From Pseudomonas sp. GM79 (GTDB lineage Bacteria > Pseudomonadota > Gammaproteobacteria > Pseudomonadales > Pseudomonadaceae): a stretch of 64,000 bases of DNA. The notes beneath the pieces were generated by a model. The model saw only the letters and a program-made list of their open reading frames with translations, ran no database searches and was not told where the DNA came from. Position numbers and translations under genes: made by a program. How positions within the stretch are numbered: the stretch's first letter is position 1; each line of letters opens with the position of its first letter. The stretch covers positions 99,258 through 163,257 of the forward strand of contig NZ_AKJE01000108.1 of NCBI RefSeq assembly GCF_000282495.1, given 5' to 3'. Below are positions 17,803 through 26,746 of the stretch, piece after piece.

Positions 17803-18513
17803 ATGAGCAAAGAAACGACTGAAACGGCCAGTGGTGCCAAACGCCATGGCGGTCGCTATATCTACGAAGAATTGCGCAAGCAGATCCTGACCCTGAAGCT
17901 CAAGCCGGGCGTCCCGCTTGACGAGGTGTCGTTGGCTGCCCAATTCGGTCTTTCCCGCTCTCCAGTGCGTGATGCGCTTGCCCGTTTGATCAGCGAAGGG
18001 CTGGTGACCATTCTGCCGAACCGCACGCTGCTGGTGACGCCTTTCGAAATTGAAGAGTTCCCCAACTACATTTCCGCCCTGGACCTGATTCAACGCGCAG
18101 TCACGAGGCTGGCGGCGTTGCATCGCACCGATGACGATCTGCTGCGGATACGCGCGGCCGATGCTGCCTATCTGGACGCGGTCAGCACCGGGGACTTCCA
18201 GGCCATGTCCGAAACCAACAAAGCCTTTCACATGGCGATCGCCGAAGCGGGGAAAAACACCTACTTCGTCAGTTACTACGAAAAGCTGTTGGGTGAAGGC
18301 CAGCGTCTGCTGCATCTGCACTTTGACTACATCATCAGCGCGGCCAGCACCTCGACTCGACTGGGCCGGGACCACGATGAAATCGTCAATGCCATCGCCG
18401 AGCGTAAACCCGACGAAGCCGAGCATGCGGCGCACGAACATACGATGCTGTTTCAGCGACGTTTTCTCGCCTATATGCAGCAAAACCTTACCGAGAAGAT
18501 GTCGGTTGTTTGA
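17803..18513 (+). CDS. GntR-family regulator (FadR/FCD subgroup)
   Basis: 236 residues. The winged helix occupies about 15-80 (YIYEELRKQILTLKLKPG, then SRSPVRDALARLISEGLV), followed by an all-helical FCD effector domain whose metal-binding histidines can be seen in NKAFHMAIAEAG and in the C-terminal EHAAHEHT. It ends the hydroxyproline-type cluster on the same strand, and is most likely its repressor, released by a pathway intermediate. Confidence 0.88.
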   Translation: MSKETTETASGAKRHGGRYIYEELRKQILTLKLKPGVPLDEVSLAAQFGLSRSPVRDALARLISEGLVTILPNRTLLVTPFEIEEFPNYISALDLIQRAVTRLAALHRTDDDLLRIRAADAAYLDAVSTGDFQAMSETNKAFHMAIAEAGKNTYFVSYYEKLLGEGQRLLHLHFDYIISAASTSTRLGRDHDEIVNAIAERKPDEAEHAAHEHTMLFQRRFLAYMQQNLTEKMSVV

Positions 18514-18912
18514 GATTCGGAAATAGATGACCGTGGATTGATGGAAGCTTTCGACCCGAGTCTATGTAAAAACTCTTTCGAGCGGTACGTCTTGGGATTA
18601 CGTTCTTCCTTTTATTGACATGCCCGCCGAACAAGTCCAGAAACAAGTCCCTTCCTGCTTCAGGAATAAAAGAAACCCCTTATATTTCAATGGGTCGGAC
18701 GCCAGATGCGAATCTTGCTTCCCGCTCCAAATATTGCTCCATGGAGTTTGACTGAATTCCACGAGGAACGAAAAAAACACCCGGGATATTTTCGTCTACG
18801 CGGTGCCCCACTGCGTTCCAGTCGTACCATTGGAAGCCCAGTGAGGGTACACATAGAGGTACAGAAATTTTCGAACTTAAAAATTTCCTTTATTTTCAGC
18901 AACAAAGAAGAA
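18514..18912. other. Gap with no supported gene, left island flank
   Basis: About 400 bases between the GntR gene and the tRNA-like element. Overlapping frames occur on both strands (18687-18947 minus, 18706-19119 plus) but neither has a recognisable domain or ribosome site, and the minus frame begins inside the tRNA-like sequence. No complete tRNA 5' half is present. Confidence 0.5.
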
Positions 18913-18979
18913 GGTTCGATTCCGGCTTCGGCACCATCTAAAATCAAGGGTTTGCGGGCGAAAGCTAATGCAAACCCTT
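18913..18979 (+). repeat. tRNA-3'-end-like sequence plus terminator (candidate left att site)
   Basis: Bases 18913-18936 read as a T-loop (GGTTCGATTCCGG), acceptor strand (CTTCGGC) and ACCA, as at a tRNA 3' end with a leucine-type acceptor. A 10-base hairpin, AAGGGTTTGC with GCAAACCCTT (18946-18979), follows, then a T-rich stretch. No tRNA body precedes it. An integrase remnant ends 82 bases away, which is the usual layout of an integration site. A related sequence is at 30741-30804. Confidence 0.5.
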
Positions 18980-19018
18980 GTTTGTTTCTGGTCCGTTATT
19001 TTGGAGATGGTCCGCAAT

Positions 19019-19744
19019 TCACTTGGTTGGCGAAACTTTTTTGCTTTTGCTTTTGCTTTTGCTTTTGCTTTTGCTTTTGCTCTTGCTCTTGCGGTTACGT
19101 ATGTACTGCTCCGTCATAACAACGGTGGTATGCCCAAGTTGATCCTTGGTCTGCATGATGTCACCACTGGATTCAGCCTTGTCCGTACCGGTCTTTGCGC
19201 GCAAATCGCGCATTTTAAACTCCGGCTTCGACACTCCAGCGGCCTCCCTGGTCATATCAAACCTCCTGCGCAACATCGCCACCGTCATTGGCGTGCCATC
19301 CTCAGACACGATCAGTCGCGTCGAGCGGACCTTATGTCCTGACTTTCGGGACATGATGCGATCAATCAAAACCTTTAGCTCGCCTGCCACCTCAATTCGC
19401 CGCTTGGCCTTTGTTTTCTCTTGGAGTACCCAAATCTGCCCATCTCTAACGTCCTGTTCGTCCATAAGTCGCGTGTCAGTCACTCGCTCGCCGGTTAAAT
19501 AGGCCAAGTCCATGGCGTCACGCAGGCCGGCATCGGCCTTGTCGTGAACACGCTTGAATAATTCGTCCTCGACGTATGTGTCCCGGCCTGTCTCTTTATT
19601 GCCCTTGATGCCGGCGCATGGGTTGGCCAGAGACGTGTAACCGTCGTCCTTGGCGTAGTTCCAAATTGCGCTTAGTAGCGCCATTTCTCGATTTGCTCGG
19701 CCCGGCGCTGACTTGCGCCAGCTGAGATACTGACGCACGTGCAA
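19019..19744 (-). pseudogene. Phage-type tyrosine integrase, 5'-truncated
   Basis: The frame covers the catalytic domain: first arginine in TGERVTD, a DLRAKTGTD box in place of HxxR, then LGHTTVVMTEQYIR with the histidine and nucleophile tyrosine. Only a short arm-like stretch (LSWRKSAPGRANREMALLSAIW) remains of the N-terminal half, and the apparent start is a TTG with no ribosome site. The frame continues upstream a little and then loses integrase character near 19.8 kb. The C-terminus ends in a KS-rich tail encoded by a hexanucleotide repeat. It is a DNA-integration enzyme that is probably inactive because of truncation. Confidence 0.75.
19043..19090 (-). repeat. Hexanucleotide tandem repeat in integrase 3' end
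   Basis: Six perfect GCTTTT units (19043-19078) followed by two GCTCTT variants (19079-19090) on the plus strand. On the minus strand they encode a (Lys-Ser)n tail at the integrase C-terminus. Since the unit is six bases, slippage would change tail length without breaking the frame. Confidence 0.9.
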
Positions 19745-20051
19745 CGGCTCGATCGTTTCCAGTGACGCTGGCGGGTCATCGAAAAAAGCGATCAGTTTCT
19801 TCAGTTCGCGCTTGAGGCTGGAGTTCGCGGAAATCTGGGAAGAAGCTGAGCAGGCCCTTCGCGATGAAGTGCATCAACAGGCTCAGGGCTTGGGATAGGT
19901 TTATGGGGGGCTCAGGAACTGTCCCCATTTTTCAATATAAGCTGCATGAAATCGATGTGAACATCTCTTTCAACGTCGCTAAGCGGGATATAAACATGGC
20001 TTCGACTTCAACCCTTGGCCGACTTCCAGCACACGCCGCGTAAATCAGGAA
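19745..20051. other. Gap between integrase remnant and lipoprotein gene
   Basis: About 300 bases. The first 140 on the minus strand stay open in the integrase frame (KRELKKLIAFFDDPPASLE) but drift away from recognisable integrase sequence. The rest shows no gene, repeat or terminator that can be supported. It looks like a recombination junction. Confidence 0.4.
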
Positions 20052-20492
20052 TCAGAGCGGACACCAAGGGTCTCCACCGTTGGCACTTTCAACCAGTTTT
20101 TCAAAGTTTCGTTTGAAAACCCAATTGGCGGCGACAGCAGTCATTGTCGTTTTGCAGGCTGGATTTTTTCCGGAGACGACAATATTTAGATAGTACTGAT
20201 CACCGTAAATGGTCGGTCCGAACAAAACCATGTCGGTTTTTTCTGCCGTTTTGTTTAGCTCCAATTTAGTCGATTCGACGATATATGCACCATTCGGCAG
20301 GGCGATATTCTTTGCGTGAAAGCAATGATTCAGATAATTCTGGACTCGTTCTTCTACTTGTCCACGGTCTTGCGCCAAGCAATATTCCGGGCTCGCGGTT
20401 CCTGTGCTCAGCAAATCACTCTTGGTATGGGGGTAAAGCGAACAGCCGCTCAAGAGCAGACAAAATACTCCGGTGACCCTCTTGTACATCAT
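20052..20492 (-). CDS. Small lipoprotein of unknown function
   Basis: 146 residues from the ATG at 20492, with GGAG five to six bases upstream. A short lipoprotein signal, VTGVFCLLLSGC, gives a lipobox LLSG-C, so the protein should be lipid-anchored in the envelope. Several further cysteines (PEYC, NHCF, NPACK, DPWCP) suggest disulfides. No family is recognised. It sits beside the Rhs/PAAR fragment inside the island, but nothing in the sequence links it to that system. Confidence 0.7.
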   Translation of the reverse strand: MMYKRVTGVFCLLLSGCSLYPHTKSDLLSTGTASPEYCLAQDRGQVEERVQNYLNHCFHAKNIALPNGAYIVESTKLELNKTAEKTDMVLFGPTIYGDQYYLNIVVSGKNPACKTTMTAVAANWVFKRNFEKLVESANGGDPWCPL

Positions 20493-20783
20493 TGAAGCTC
20501 CAATTAAACGGGTGGGATGGCAAGACATGTGGCCACTACAGTTGTCGGCCACTTGGGGCTGCACTTGAGCATGGTGCTAGGGACCGAATACTTGCTGATC
20601 AAACGTTCATAGTATGCAGAATCGGCATAATGGCGCGCCGCTGGGATGGGTATCAGCTGCCGATTTTGTCTTTCCGGTTACGGGATTTTCCGCTCCGCAA
20701 TCAATTCAAGGTATGCGAAAACATTGGGCTGTATGGCATCCGTGCGACAACCTGGCCTGGGAAAGTAGTCCGGCCCAGGTCGA

Positions 20784-21700
20784 TGGCGGTGCTGGTCGCA
20801 CCGTGCATTACATCTTTGAGCCCGGTACCTTTATCCCGGTGGCCCAGGCCCTTAGGCATAAGCCGATCCACTTGTTGAGCCAGCCCGATTACAGCGGCGA
20901 CTATACCACTGTGGGGCCATGTGCAGAATGCGCAACCGTTTGACGCACTGGCCTGGTATCAGTGCGATCACCTCGGTACGCCACAGGAACTGACGGATCA
21001 GATGGGTAACATCGCCTGGAGTGCGCATTACAAGGCCTGGGGTGAAGTGCAGGAGCAACGTTCGGCATTGGCGCAGCAGCAAGGGCTGACGAATCCAATC
21101 CGATTCCAGGGTCAGTATCATGACCACGAGACGGGGCTGCATTACAACCGCCACCGTTACTATGATCCGAGCGTTGGCCGTTTCATTAGCAAGGATCCGA
21201 TTGGTTATACAGGGGGGCTGAACTTATATGCCTATGCACCTAACCCGACGGGATGGGTCGACAGCCTTGGCCTCAGTCCGACATGCCCATGCGAGTGTAA
21301 AAAGGTACTAGAGGCGGAGGGTGTCGTCACCGGTCGCCACGGCGATCTACGGAAAATAGGTGGGCTTCAAGACTCGCATCACATCTATCAAGACGCTTCA
21401 ATGAATGGCATATCGGGGTATAACTACAATGACGCTCCTGCTATAAGCCTTCAGGGGCGAAACCCAGATGGGACCACTCGTGGAACGCCACACTACAAGG
21501 CCAATCGCGCCCAAGATAAGGCATCAACTGCCGGTTTGCTCGGTAGTGAAACAGTCGTAGCCTTCAACTCCCTACGTGCTGCAGGGCTTAGCCCGAAAGC
21601 GGCAAAATGCGCCACGCTTCAGGCACGAGGCTATTTCACGGGAATCGAAGCCAACGCCGGTACCAGCACTGCCACACCATCCAAAAGACGGAGTCGATAA
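20784..21700 (+). pseudogene. Rhs C-terminal fragment with Tox-SHH-like nuclease, frameshifted
   Basis: Rhs sequence begins near 20784 (RTVHYIFEPGTFIPVAQAL). It switches from one frame to another around 20905-20925, and then continues as WYQCDHLGTPQELTDQMGN and RYYDPSVGRFISKDPIGY up to the core end GWVDSLGLSP. Some 1000 upstream residues of a normal Rhs are missing. The variable tail has DSHHIYQDASM and later GTPHYKA, the pattern of the Tox-SHH HNH/endonuclease VII toxins, so it is probably a DNase. A probable immunity gene starts one base after the stop. The 20921 GTG frame (259 codons) is open and could still encode the toxin. Confidence 0.8.
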
Positions 21701-22069
21701 ATGAGCACGCCCACAAATCAGCAAGCATATGCCAAGCTCAAAGAGCTAGTCGAAGCCATTGATGTTCGAGACTCTCAGGCACTCCAGCAAGAATTCGGGA
21801 TATCCAACGCAGTAGCTGATGAGATTTACGAGTCTATCGATGAGTACTTCGACAAAGGCACAAAATTGTCCATCGCCCCCGAAGAAACAGCCTTTGATTC
21901 GCGCGGGCAGCAACGTCCTTTTATTGATGCCTATGAAACGAACGACAAAGCACTCGGATTAGAATGTGTCCTTTTTGCTAATGGTGCACCAGGCGAGGCC
22001 ATCCTTCATATTGAAGTTTCCGAAAGCGACGGCCAACTTTCGGTTTATTACAAATACGTTGGCTCCTGA
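21701..22069 (+). CDS. Probable immunity protein for the Rhs nuclease tail
   Basis: 122 acidic residues starting immediately after the toxin stop (TAA then ATG), a typical toxin-immunity layout. No named family is recognised. The N-terminal half is helical (KLKELVEAIDVRDSQALQQEFG), and the C-terminal half looks like beta strands (EAILHIEVSESDGQLSVYYKY). The acidic character suits a protein that neutralises a basic nuclease. The role is inferred from position. Confidence 0.7.
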   Translation: MSTPTNQQAYAKLKELVEAIDVRDSQALQQEFGISNAVADEIYESIDEYFDKGTKLSIAPEETAFDSRGQQRPFIDAYETNDKALGLECVLFANGAPGEAILHIEVSESDGQLSVYYKYVGS

Positions 22070-22156
22070 TATCCAGATGAAAGTGTGAGATCAATGAGGG
22101 GTTATTTATTTTCCGCAGTAGATTCATGACAGAAGCAGGATGAAGGTAGTCAAACC

Positions 22157-22420
22157 ATGAAAGACATCATCCGACTGGGCGACTCCACCAGCCATGGTGG
22201 AGTGGTACTTGAGGCGTTTCCCCAAACCGATCTCAACGGCAAGCCCATTGCCGGTGTCGGCCATAAAGTCAGTTGCCCCCTGTGCAAGGGCGTTTTCCCC
22301 ATTGCCGAGGGCAGCAGCACTTATTCGGTCGATGGAACCCCCGTGGCACTGGACGGTATGAAAACCACCTGTGGTGCCAGCCTGATCGCCAGTGGTCCGA
22401 AGGGGGCTGTGATTAGCTAG
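22157..22420 (+). CDS. PAAR-domain protein (type VI secretion spike tip)
   Basis: 87 residues. It opens with IIRLGDSTSHGGVVLEAF and ends GMKTTCGASLIASGPKGAV, with cysteines and histidines spaced as in PAAR proteins, which cap the VgrG spike of type VI secretion systems and carry effectors. It lacks an effector extension, so it is a stand-alone PAAR. The rest of a T6SS is not in this window; the protein would work with one encoded elsewhere. Confidence 0.85.
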   Translation: MKDIIRLGDSTSHGGVVLEAFPQTDLNGKPIAGVGHKVSCPLCKGVFPIAEGSSTYSVDGTPVALDGMKTTCGASLIASGPKGAVIS

Positions 22421-22458
22421 TCGAATGGCAACTTACCCAACAGCGGACGTTCGACTAA

Positions 22459-22662
22459 GGCTGCTTCCGGTCGATTCTGTTGAAAAAGTCGGTTTGCCAA
22501 GCGCTCGAATATTGATGGGTGAAAACACCTCTTTTGCACTCTGCTACGTGAAATCCGAGCCCTGAACCTTCTGCCCAAAACACAGATTTCAATCTCAGAC
22601 GCGTACTTTTCTGCCGTGGAAAACGAAGCCGACTTTTTCAACAGAATCGGCCGGAAGCAGCC
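22459..22662. mobile_element. Inverted-repeat element, MITE-like or IS remnant
   Basis: 34-base inverted repeats, 22459-22492 and 22629-22662, match with one mismatch (GGCTGCTTCCGG, then GATTCTGTTGAAAAAGTCGG). They enclose about 136 bases without a transposase. Ends reading TTCTGTTGAAAAAGTCGG are commonly seen at insertion sequences of Pseudomonas, so this is a non-autonomous derivative or the collapsed remains of one. Confidence 0.7.
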
Positions 22663-22719
22663 GTTCACGAACTTCTACTTTCGACCCATAGCTACCTGTG
22701 ACTAGCGGCAGAAACTGGC

Positions 22720-22884
22720 CCAGAGGGTGTAAAAACGCAGACCCCGTTTGGAAGTCTGCGTTGCTACGTAAAATCTGCCAGCGCTTGGGGCTAGTCAGCA
22801 GACCTGAAATTTGCGTAAGAGCGCGATTTTCGTTCTGGTTCCGATCGTCAAACCTGCTCTAAAAACGTTTTTACACAACCTCGG
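22720..22884. mobile_element. MITE-like repeat, copy 1
   Basis: About 165 bases closely similar to 26747-26909, sharing the internal stretch GTCTGCGTTGCTACGTAAAA. Its ends are imperfect inverted repeats (GGTGTAAAAACG on the left, CGTTTTTACACAACC on the right). There is no coding capacity. With copy 2 it brackets two HNH genes, a primase and a small protein. Confidence 0.75.
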
Positions 22885-22976
22885 CTGAATGCAGTCATCC
22901 AATTCGTAATGCCTGCGGCTCAATTGTGCTTACCGGAAGCCCAGTCAGCTTCAAATCTGATGCGGTTTCGGCTCGT

Positions 22977-23627
22977 TTAGCCTGGAAAATCTGCACTCTT
23001 AATACCTGCCCCAAGCTCCGGGACAGGCCACACTTCCTCGTTCAATCGCACCTTCCACACTGGTTCCAGTGCAAATCCAAGGCCTCTGGGCTTGCTCGGT
23101 GAGAATCTTGTCCGAAGCAGGGAACCATCCAAATTTCCGTAATCGGTACCTTCCAGTTTTGGTGAAACCCGTACGACCATCGTCTCGGATTCGATGGCGA
23201 TCAGCCTTAGATCGAACAAGGTATGGATGTCCGCCCGTAACAGCAGCCCATTGGATACAACGTTGGTGTGGTCGCCCTTATAGGGGTGGATGTGCGCGGC
23301 CTCGAGCACTATGGGCGGGTTGCAGCCTGTAATGGCACAGGCGTCGCCATAGGCGTCCATTAGAGCTTTGCGGAAAGCGGGTTGCCCTCTGCGACGGATG
23401 ATGTCCGCGGTTACGCGCTTTCTGGCATCTGCTAGGTCTGTGGGGTCAAAGGTGGCTGCTTGCTCGGCAGCATCCTCGGCGACTGCTAGTGATTCTTCGA
23501 CAGGATTCGAAACTCGTCGAATAGAAACGCCAAATCGGCTTCCAGATGATGCGTCGGGATGAATTTCCCAAATCCCATGCTGAGCCGGATCGTAAATCTC
23601 AAAGATTTCAAATGCAGCCAGCAACAA
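22977..23627 (-). CDS. HNH endonuclease (HNH_2 type), N-terminus uncertain
   Basis: 216 residues. Residues about 80-150 contain the HNH_2 core: FRKALMDAYGDACAITGC, then EAAHIHPYKGDHTNVVSNGL and LLLRADIHTLFDLRLIAI, with both metal-site histidines. Such proteins are often standalone restriction-type or phage-linked nucleases. The apparent start is a TTG at 23627, inside a head-to-head overlap with the primase gene, which suggests a recombination junction and possible loss of N-terminal sequence from one or both genes. Confidence 0.75.
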   Translation of the reverse strand: MLLAAFEIFEIYDPAQHGIWEIHPDASSGSRFGVSIRRVSNPVEESLAVAEDAAEQAATFDPTDLADARKRVTADIIRRRGQPAFRKALMDAYGDACAITGCNPPIVLEAAHIHPYKGDHTNVVSNGLLLRADIHTLFDLRLIAIESETMVVRVSPKLEGTDYGNLDGSLLRTRFSPSKPRGLGFALEPVWKVRLNEEVWPVPELGAGIKSADFPG

Positions 23628-25777
23628 TTCCCCCGAAAGCTCTCATCCGTCAGCCAGCGCTCTGTCTATGGAAAGAAAAGCAGCCGGCGCCATATCCTGA
23701 AAGTCCTGATGTCCTACCGGCCAGCCGTCGCATCTCGGCTTGTTATGACTACACCGACGAAGACGGCAACGATCTGTTTCAAGTTGTCCGCTACGAACCA
23801 AAGGACTTTCGCCAGCGCCGCCCGGACGGAAAAGGCGGCTGGATGTGGTCAGTGAAGGGGGTGCGTCAGGTTCCCTACCGTCTGCCGCAATTGCTGGACA
23901 CGCCGTGGGATACGCCAGTGTTTGTCGTGGAGGGCGAGAAGGACGTATTGCGCCTGGAGTCACTGGGGTTGGTCGCAACCTGCAACGCCGGCGGCGCTGG
24001 CAAGTGGCCTAATGCGCTCAACAAACATTTCGCGCGCCGCCACGTAGTGATTCTGGCGGATAACGACGAGCCGGGACGTCAACACGCCGACAAGGTTTGT
24101 CGGGCACTGAGTCAGGCCGAGGCAGAAGTTCGCGTACTGAGCCTTCCAGGGCTGCTGCCGAAGGGCGACGTATCCGACTGGCTGGACGCGGGCGGCACCG
24201 TCGAGCAACTGCTGCAAATGGTGAACGCTCCCGGCAAACAGCAGTTCGAAGACGATCAGCAGCCAGCCGAGGAACACTTCGAACCCGGTGATGATGCTGA
24301 CGAAAAGCAGAGCCAGGCGTCTCTACTGGTCAAGTTCGTGGAGCAACGCTTTGAGTTGTTCCACGATGAGAACAAGGACGTCTTCGCCCGGGATCGCGCT
24401 ACGGGCGAGGTGCGTAATCTAGACACGCGCCAGTTCCGAGATGCACTGGTCGCCGGTTTTTATTCCGACAGCGGAAAAGCGCCCCGAGAACAATCGGTCC
24501 GCGAGGCGCTGAGCACTCTGGCCGGCCTCGGTCGATTCCATGGAGACCGCGAGGAGGTAAACCGGCGCACTGCTGGTGCCGCTGGAGATTATTTTCTCGA
24601 CCTGGCTGTATCAGGCAGTAGCCGAGCGGTTCGCATACGGCCAGGTAAGTGGGAGATCGTCGAGTCACCTGAGGCGATGTTTGTTCGGCCTGAATCCATG
24701 CAGCCGATTCCGGCTCCAGTTCCAGGTGGATCGATCGAGCAACTTTGGCATGTGGCGAACATCCCGCGCGGCTCCCGTCTGCTGGCCCTGGCGTGGCTGA
24801 TCGAATGCCTGCGTCCTGATACACCTTATCCAGTGCTGGATCTGCTGGGCGAGCAGGGCAGCGCCAAGAGCACGACACAAACAGCGCTACGCCAGCTTAT
24901 TGATCCGAATTCCTGCAGATTACGCAGCGCACCGAAGTCGGCGGAGGATCCATTCATTTCTGCTCGTGTGTGTGCGGTAGTGAGCCTGGAGAACATCTCG
25001 CACTTACCCGCAGCAACTCAGGATGCCATGTGTGTATTGGCAACCGGAGGCGGCTTTGCCAAGCGCAAGCTGTACTCGGATGCCGAGGAAAGTGTTATCA
25101 GCGTGAAGCGCCCCGTCGTGCTGAATGGCATATCTGCGTCAGTCACGGCGCAAGATCTGGTGGACAGAACGATCACTATCGAGACGCCGGTTATCAGCGA
25201 ACGGCTGGAAGTGACAGACTTTTGGCGGGAGTACGAAGCCGAGCGTCCGCGGCTGGTTGAGTTCGCTCGCCTCGGTATGGCTGTCGCCGCCGCAGCAGGA
25301 CATGCGCCCGAGGATTTCCTGCGAGAGTTCAACGCCAGTCGGCAGGAAAGTCTGGCTCGCACCATTGACGCTAGCCCGGTAGCTGCCGCCGTAGTGGAGC
25401 TGGTCGAGGCGCGCCCGCAAGGAGTGACCGCATCAGTAAAAGAGATTCTGCTTATCCTGGAGCAGTACCGTCCAACCGGCTGCGATTCGTGGCCGCGTTC
25501 CGCGAAGGGGCTAGGGGACGCCCTGCGACGTGCCGCTCCCGCTCTTCGGCAGATAGGCATCGAGTGCAAGCCCCTGGGTAAGTCTGGGGGGACGGTGAAG
25601 TGGGACATCGGGAGAAAGTTATCGAAGCAATGTCCTGCAAGTCCTGATGTCCTGCCAGACGATATCCCCGAGCAGGACATTGGGACTTGCAGGACTTCGA
25701 GTCGGCAACTATCCCCCGACACCACCAGTACTTCGCCGGACATAGTCTTCGATGAATCCGACGCGGAGGCCTTCTGA
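23612..25777 (+). CDS. TOPRIM primase / helicase-like protein of phage or plasmid type, probably 5'-truncated
   Basis: About 721 residues from the ATG at 23612; an ATG at 23546 is also possible and neither has a ribosome site. The TOPRIM region shows the glutamate in VFVVEGEKDVLRL and aspartates in HVVILADNDEPGRQHADK. A later ATPase-like region has LGEQGSAKSTTQTALRQLI (Walker A-like) and an arginine-rich C-terminal half. The zinc-finger domain normally in front of TOPRIM is missing. This matches replication proteins of integrative elements. The tail carries CPASPDVLP repeats. A small protein overlaps its stop (TGATG). Confidence 0.75.
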   Translation: MQPATIPPKALIRQPALCLWKEKQPAPYPESPDVLPASRRISACYDYTDEDGNDLFQVVRYEPKDFRQRRPDGKGGWMWSVKGVRQVPYRLPQLLDTPWDTPVFVVEGEKDVLRLESLGLVATCNAGGAGKWPNALNKHFARRHVVILADNDEPGRQHADKVCRALSQAEAEVRVLSLPGLLPKGDVSDWLDAGGTVEQLLQMVNAPGKQQFEDDQQPAEEHFEPGDDADEKQSQASLLVKFVEQRFELFHDENKDVFARDRATGEVRNLDTRQFRDALVAGFYSDSGKAPREQSVREALSTLAGLGRFHGDREEVNRRTAGAAGDYFLDLAVSGSSRAVRIRPGKWEIVESPEAMFVRPESMQPIPAPVPGGSIEQLWHVANIPRGSRLLALAWLIECLRPDTPYPVLDLLGEQGSAKSTTQTALRQLIDPNSCRLRSAPKSAEDPFISARVCAVVSLENISHLPAATQDAMCVLATGGGFAKRKLYSDAEESVISVKRPVVLNGISASVTAQDLVDRTITIETPVISERLEVTDFWREYEAERPRLVEFARLGMAVAAAAGHAPEDFLREFNASRQESLARTIDASPVAAAVVELVEARPQGVTASVKEILLILEQYRPTGCDSWPRSAKGLGDALRRAAPALRQIGIECKPLGKSGGTVKWDIGRKLSKQCPASPDVLPDDIPEQDIGTCRTSSRQLSPDTTSTSPDIVFDESDAEAF

Positions 25778-26067
25778 TGGGAGTTATCGACTATCTCCAT
25801 GATCGTGGGTTCAGTGCCCAGGTGGTGGGCAACCGCTTAAGCGTCTCACCATCTAGCAGGCTGACACAGGAGGAGCGCCGCTATATCAAGTTGCACCGTT
25901 TGGAGCTGATGGTCGAAGTTGTGGCCAACGATGGTGAAGCCCGCCGCAGTCACTGGATAGTGCATGTGACTGGGTACAGCCCCTTCACAATGATCGGCGA
26001 GCCGATGACTCATGCCGAAGCCTTGGTTGAAGCCCGAGCGCGATGGCCTAACGCGAAGGTAGAGTGA
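25777..26067 (+). CDS. Small protein with TubC-docking-like N-terminus
   Basis: 96 residues, start overlapping the primase stop (TGATG at 25775-25779), so translationally coupled. Residues 1-49 (DYLHDRGFSAQVVGNRLSVS, then LTQEERRYIKLHRLELMVEV) resemble the TubC N-terminal docking-like domain that is common in small proteins of phage and plasmid replication modules. The rest is unassigned. Its role is probably as a partner of the primase. Confidence 0.65.
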   Translation: MGVIDYLHDRGFSAQVVGNRLSVSPSSRLTQEERRYIKLHRLELMVEVVANDGEARRSHWIVHVTGYSPFTMIGEPMTHAEALVEARARWPNAKVE

Positions 26068-26072
26068 CGTTT

Positions 26073-26096
26073 AGCCCGGATAACTACCGGGCTTTA
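26073..26096 (+). terminator. Rho-independent terminator after the primase pair
   Basis: AGCCCGG and CCGGGCT form a seven-base stem with a seven-base loop, followed by TTATACTTTT. It is six bases after the stop of the small gene. Confidence 0.7.
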
Positions 26097-26323
26097 TACT
26101 TTTACACTGTTGATTGGTGATGATTTCGCCTGCATGGGGTGTCCGGGAATACTTGACGAGTTCAGGTTGCCTCCAGACTACTTGATCACTGCTTTAGTTT
26201 TGGCATAGATTTGCTCTTGTCGTTCCCTTAAGGGGGCGATGTTGGGCCGGTTCGAGTGACTCGACTGGTACCGTTTCTCGCCTTTAGGCGCAGCGGACTT
26301 CCTTTTTCATTCAGGAGGCCGCC

Positions 26324-26677
26324 ATGGCCGATAAATCTGTTATCAAACATCGTTACGCTGCGTTCGATCGCCAAGGTGGCCGCTGCTATTACTGCGGCTT
26401 CCAGATGTGGCGCGACACTCCTGAGGCCTTCGCCCGCCTCTATGGCCTTTCCCTTCGGCAGGCTAGGCACTTCCAGTGCACAGCCGAGCATCTAGTCGCC
26501 AGGCAGGATGGCGGAAGAGATACCCAGTCCAATATTGCTGCCGCCTGCCAGCGGTGCAATCAGGGCCGTCATAAGCGCAAGGAAGCGCCTGAGCCGCAGG
26601 AGTACAAGGCTCTAGTGGAGAAGCGGCTGAGCAAAGGTGGCTGGCACCCACTCCCAGCAGGTGCCCATTTGTTCTGA
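26324..26677 (+). CDS. HNH endonuclease, small
   Basis: 117 residues with AGGAGG upstream of the ATG. The zinc ribbon CYYCG at 24-28, the AEHLVARQDGG core and a closing AACQRCN form a complete HNH nuclease with a structural CxxC pair. Small nucleases of this type are found beside phage packaging or mobile-element replication genes. It is transcribed alone after a terminator and ends 70 bases before MITE copy 2. Confidence 0.85.
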   Translation: MADKSVIKHRYAAFDRQGGRCYYCGFQMWRDTPEAFARLYGLSLRQARHFQCTAEHLVARQDGGRDTQSNIAAACQRCNQGRHKRKEAPEPQEYKALVEKRLSKGGWHPLPAGAHLF

Positions 26678-26746
26678 TCACCAAGGTGGCCTTGGCTGCT
26701 CTGGAACGCGTCTATCGGGAGCCGATCACTGCAGGCCGGAGCCGAC

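Noticed and set aside
18913..18936. A complete tRNA gene
   Set aside because: Only the T-arm and acceptor 3' strand are recognisable; no 5' acceptor, D-arm or anticodon arm precedes them.
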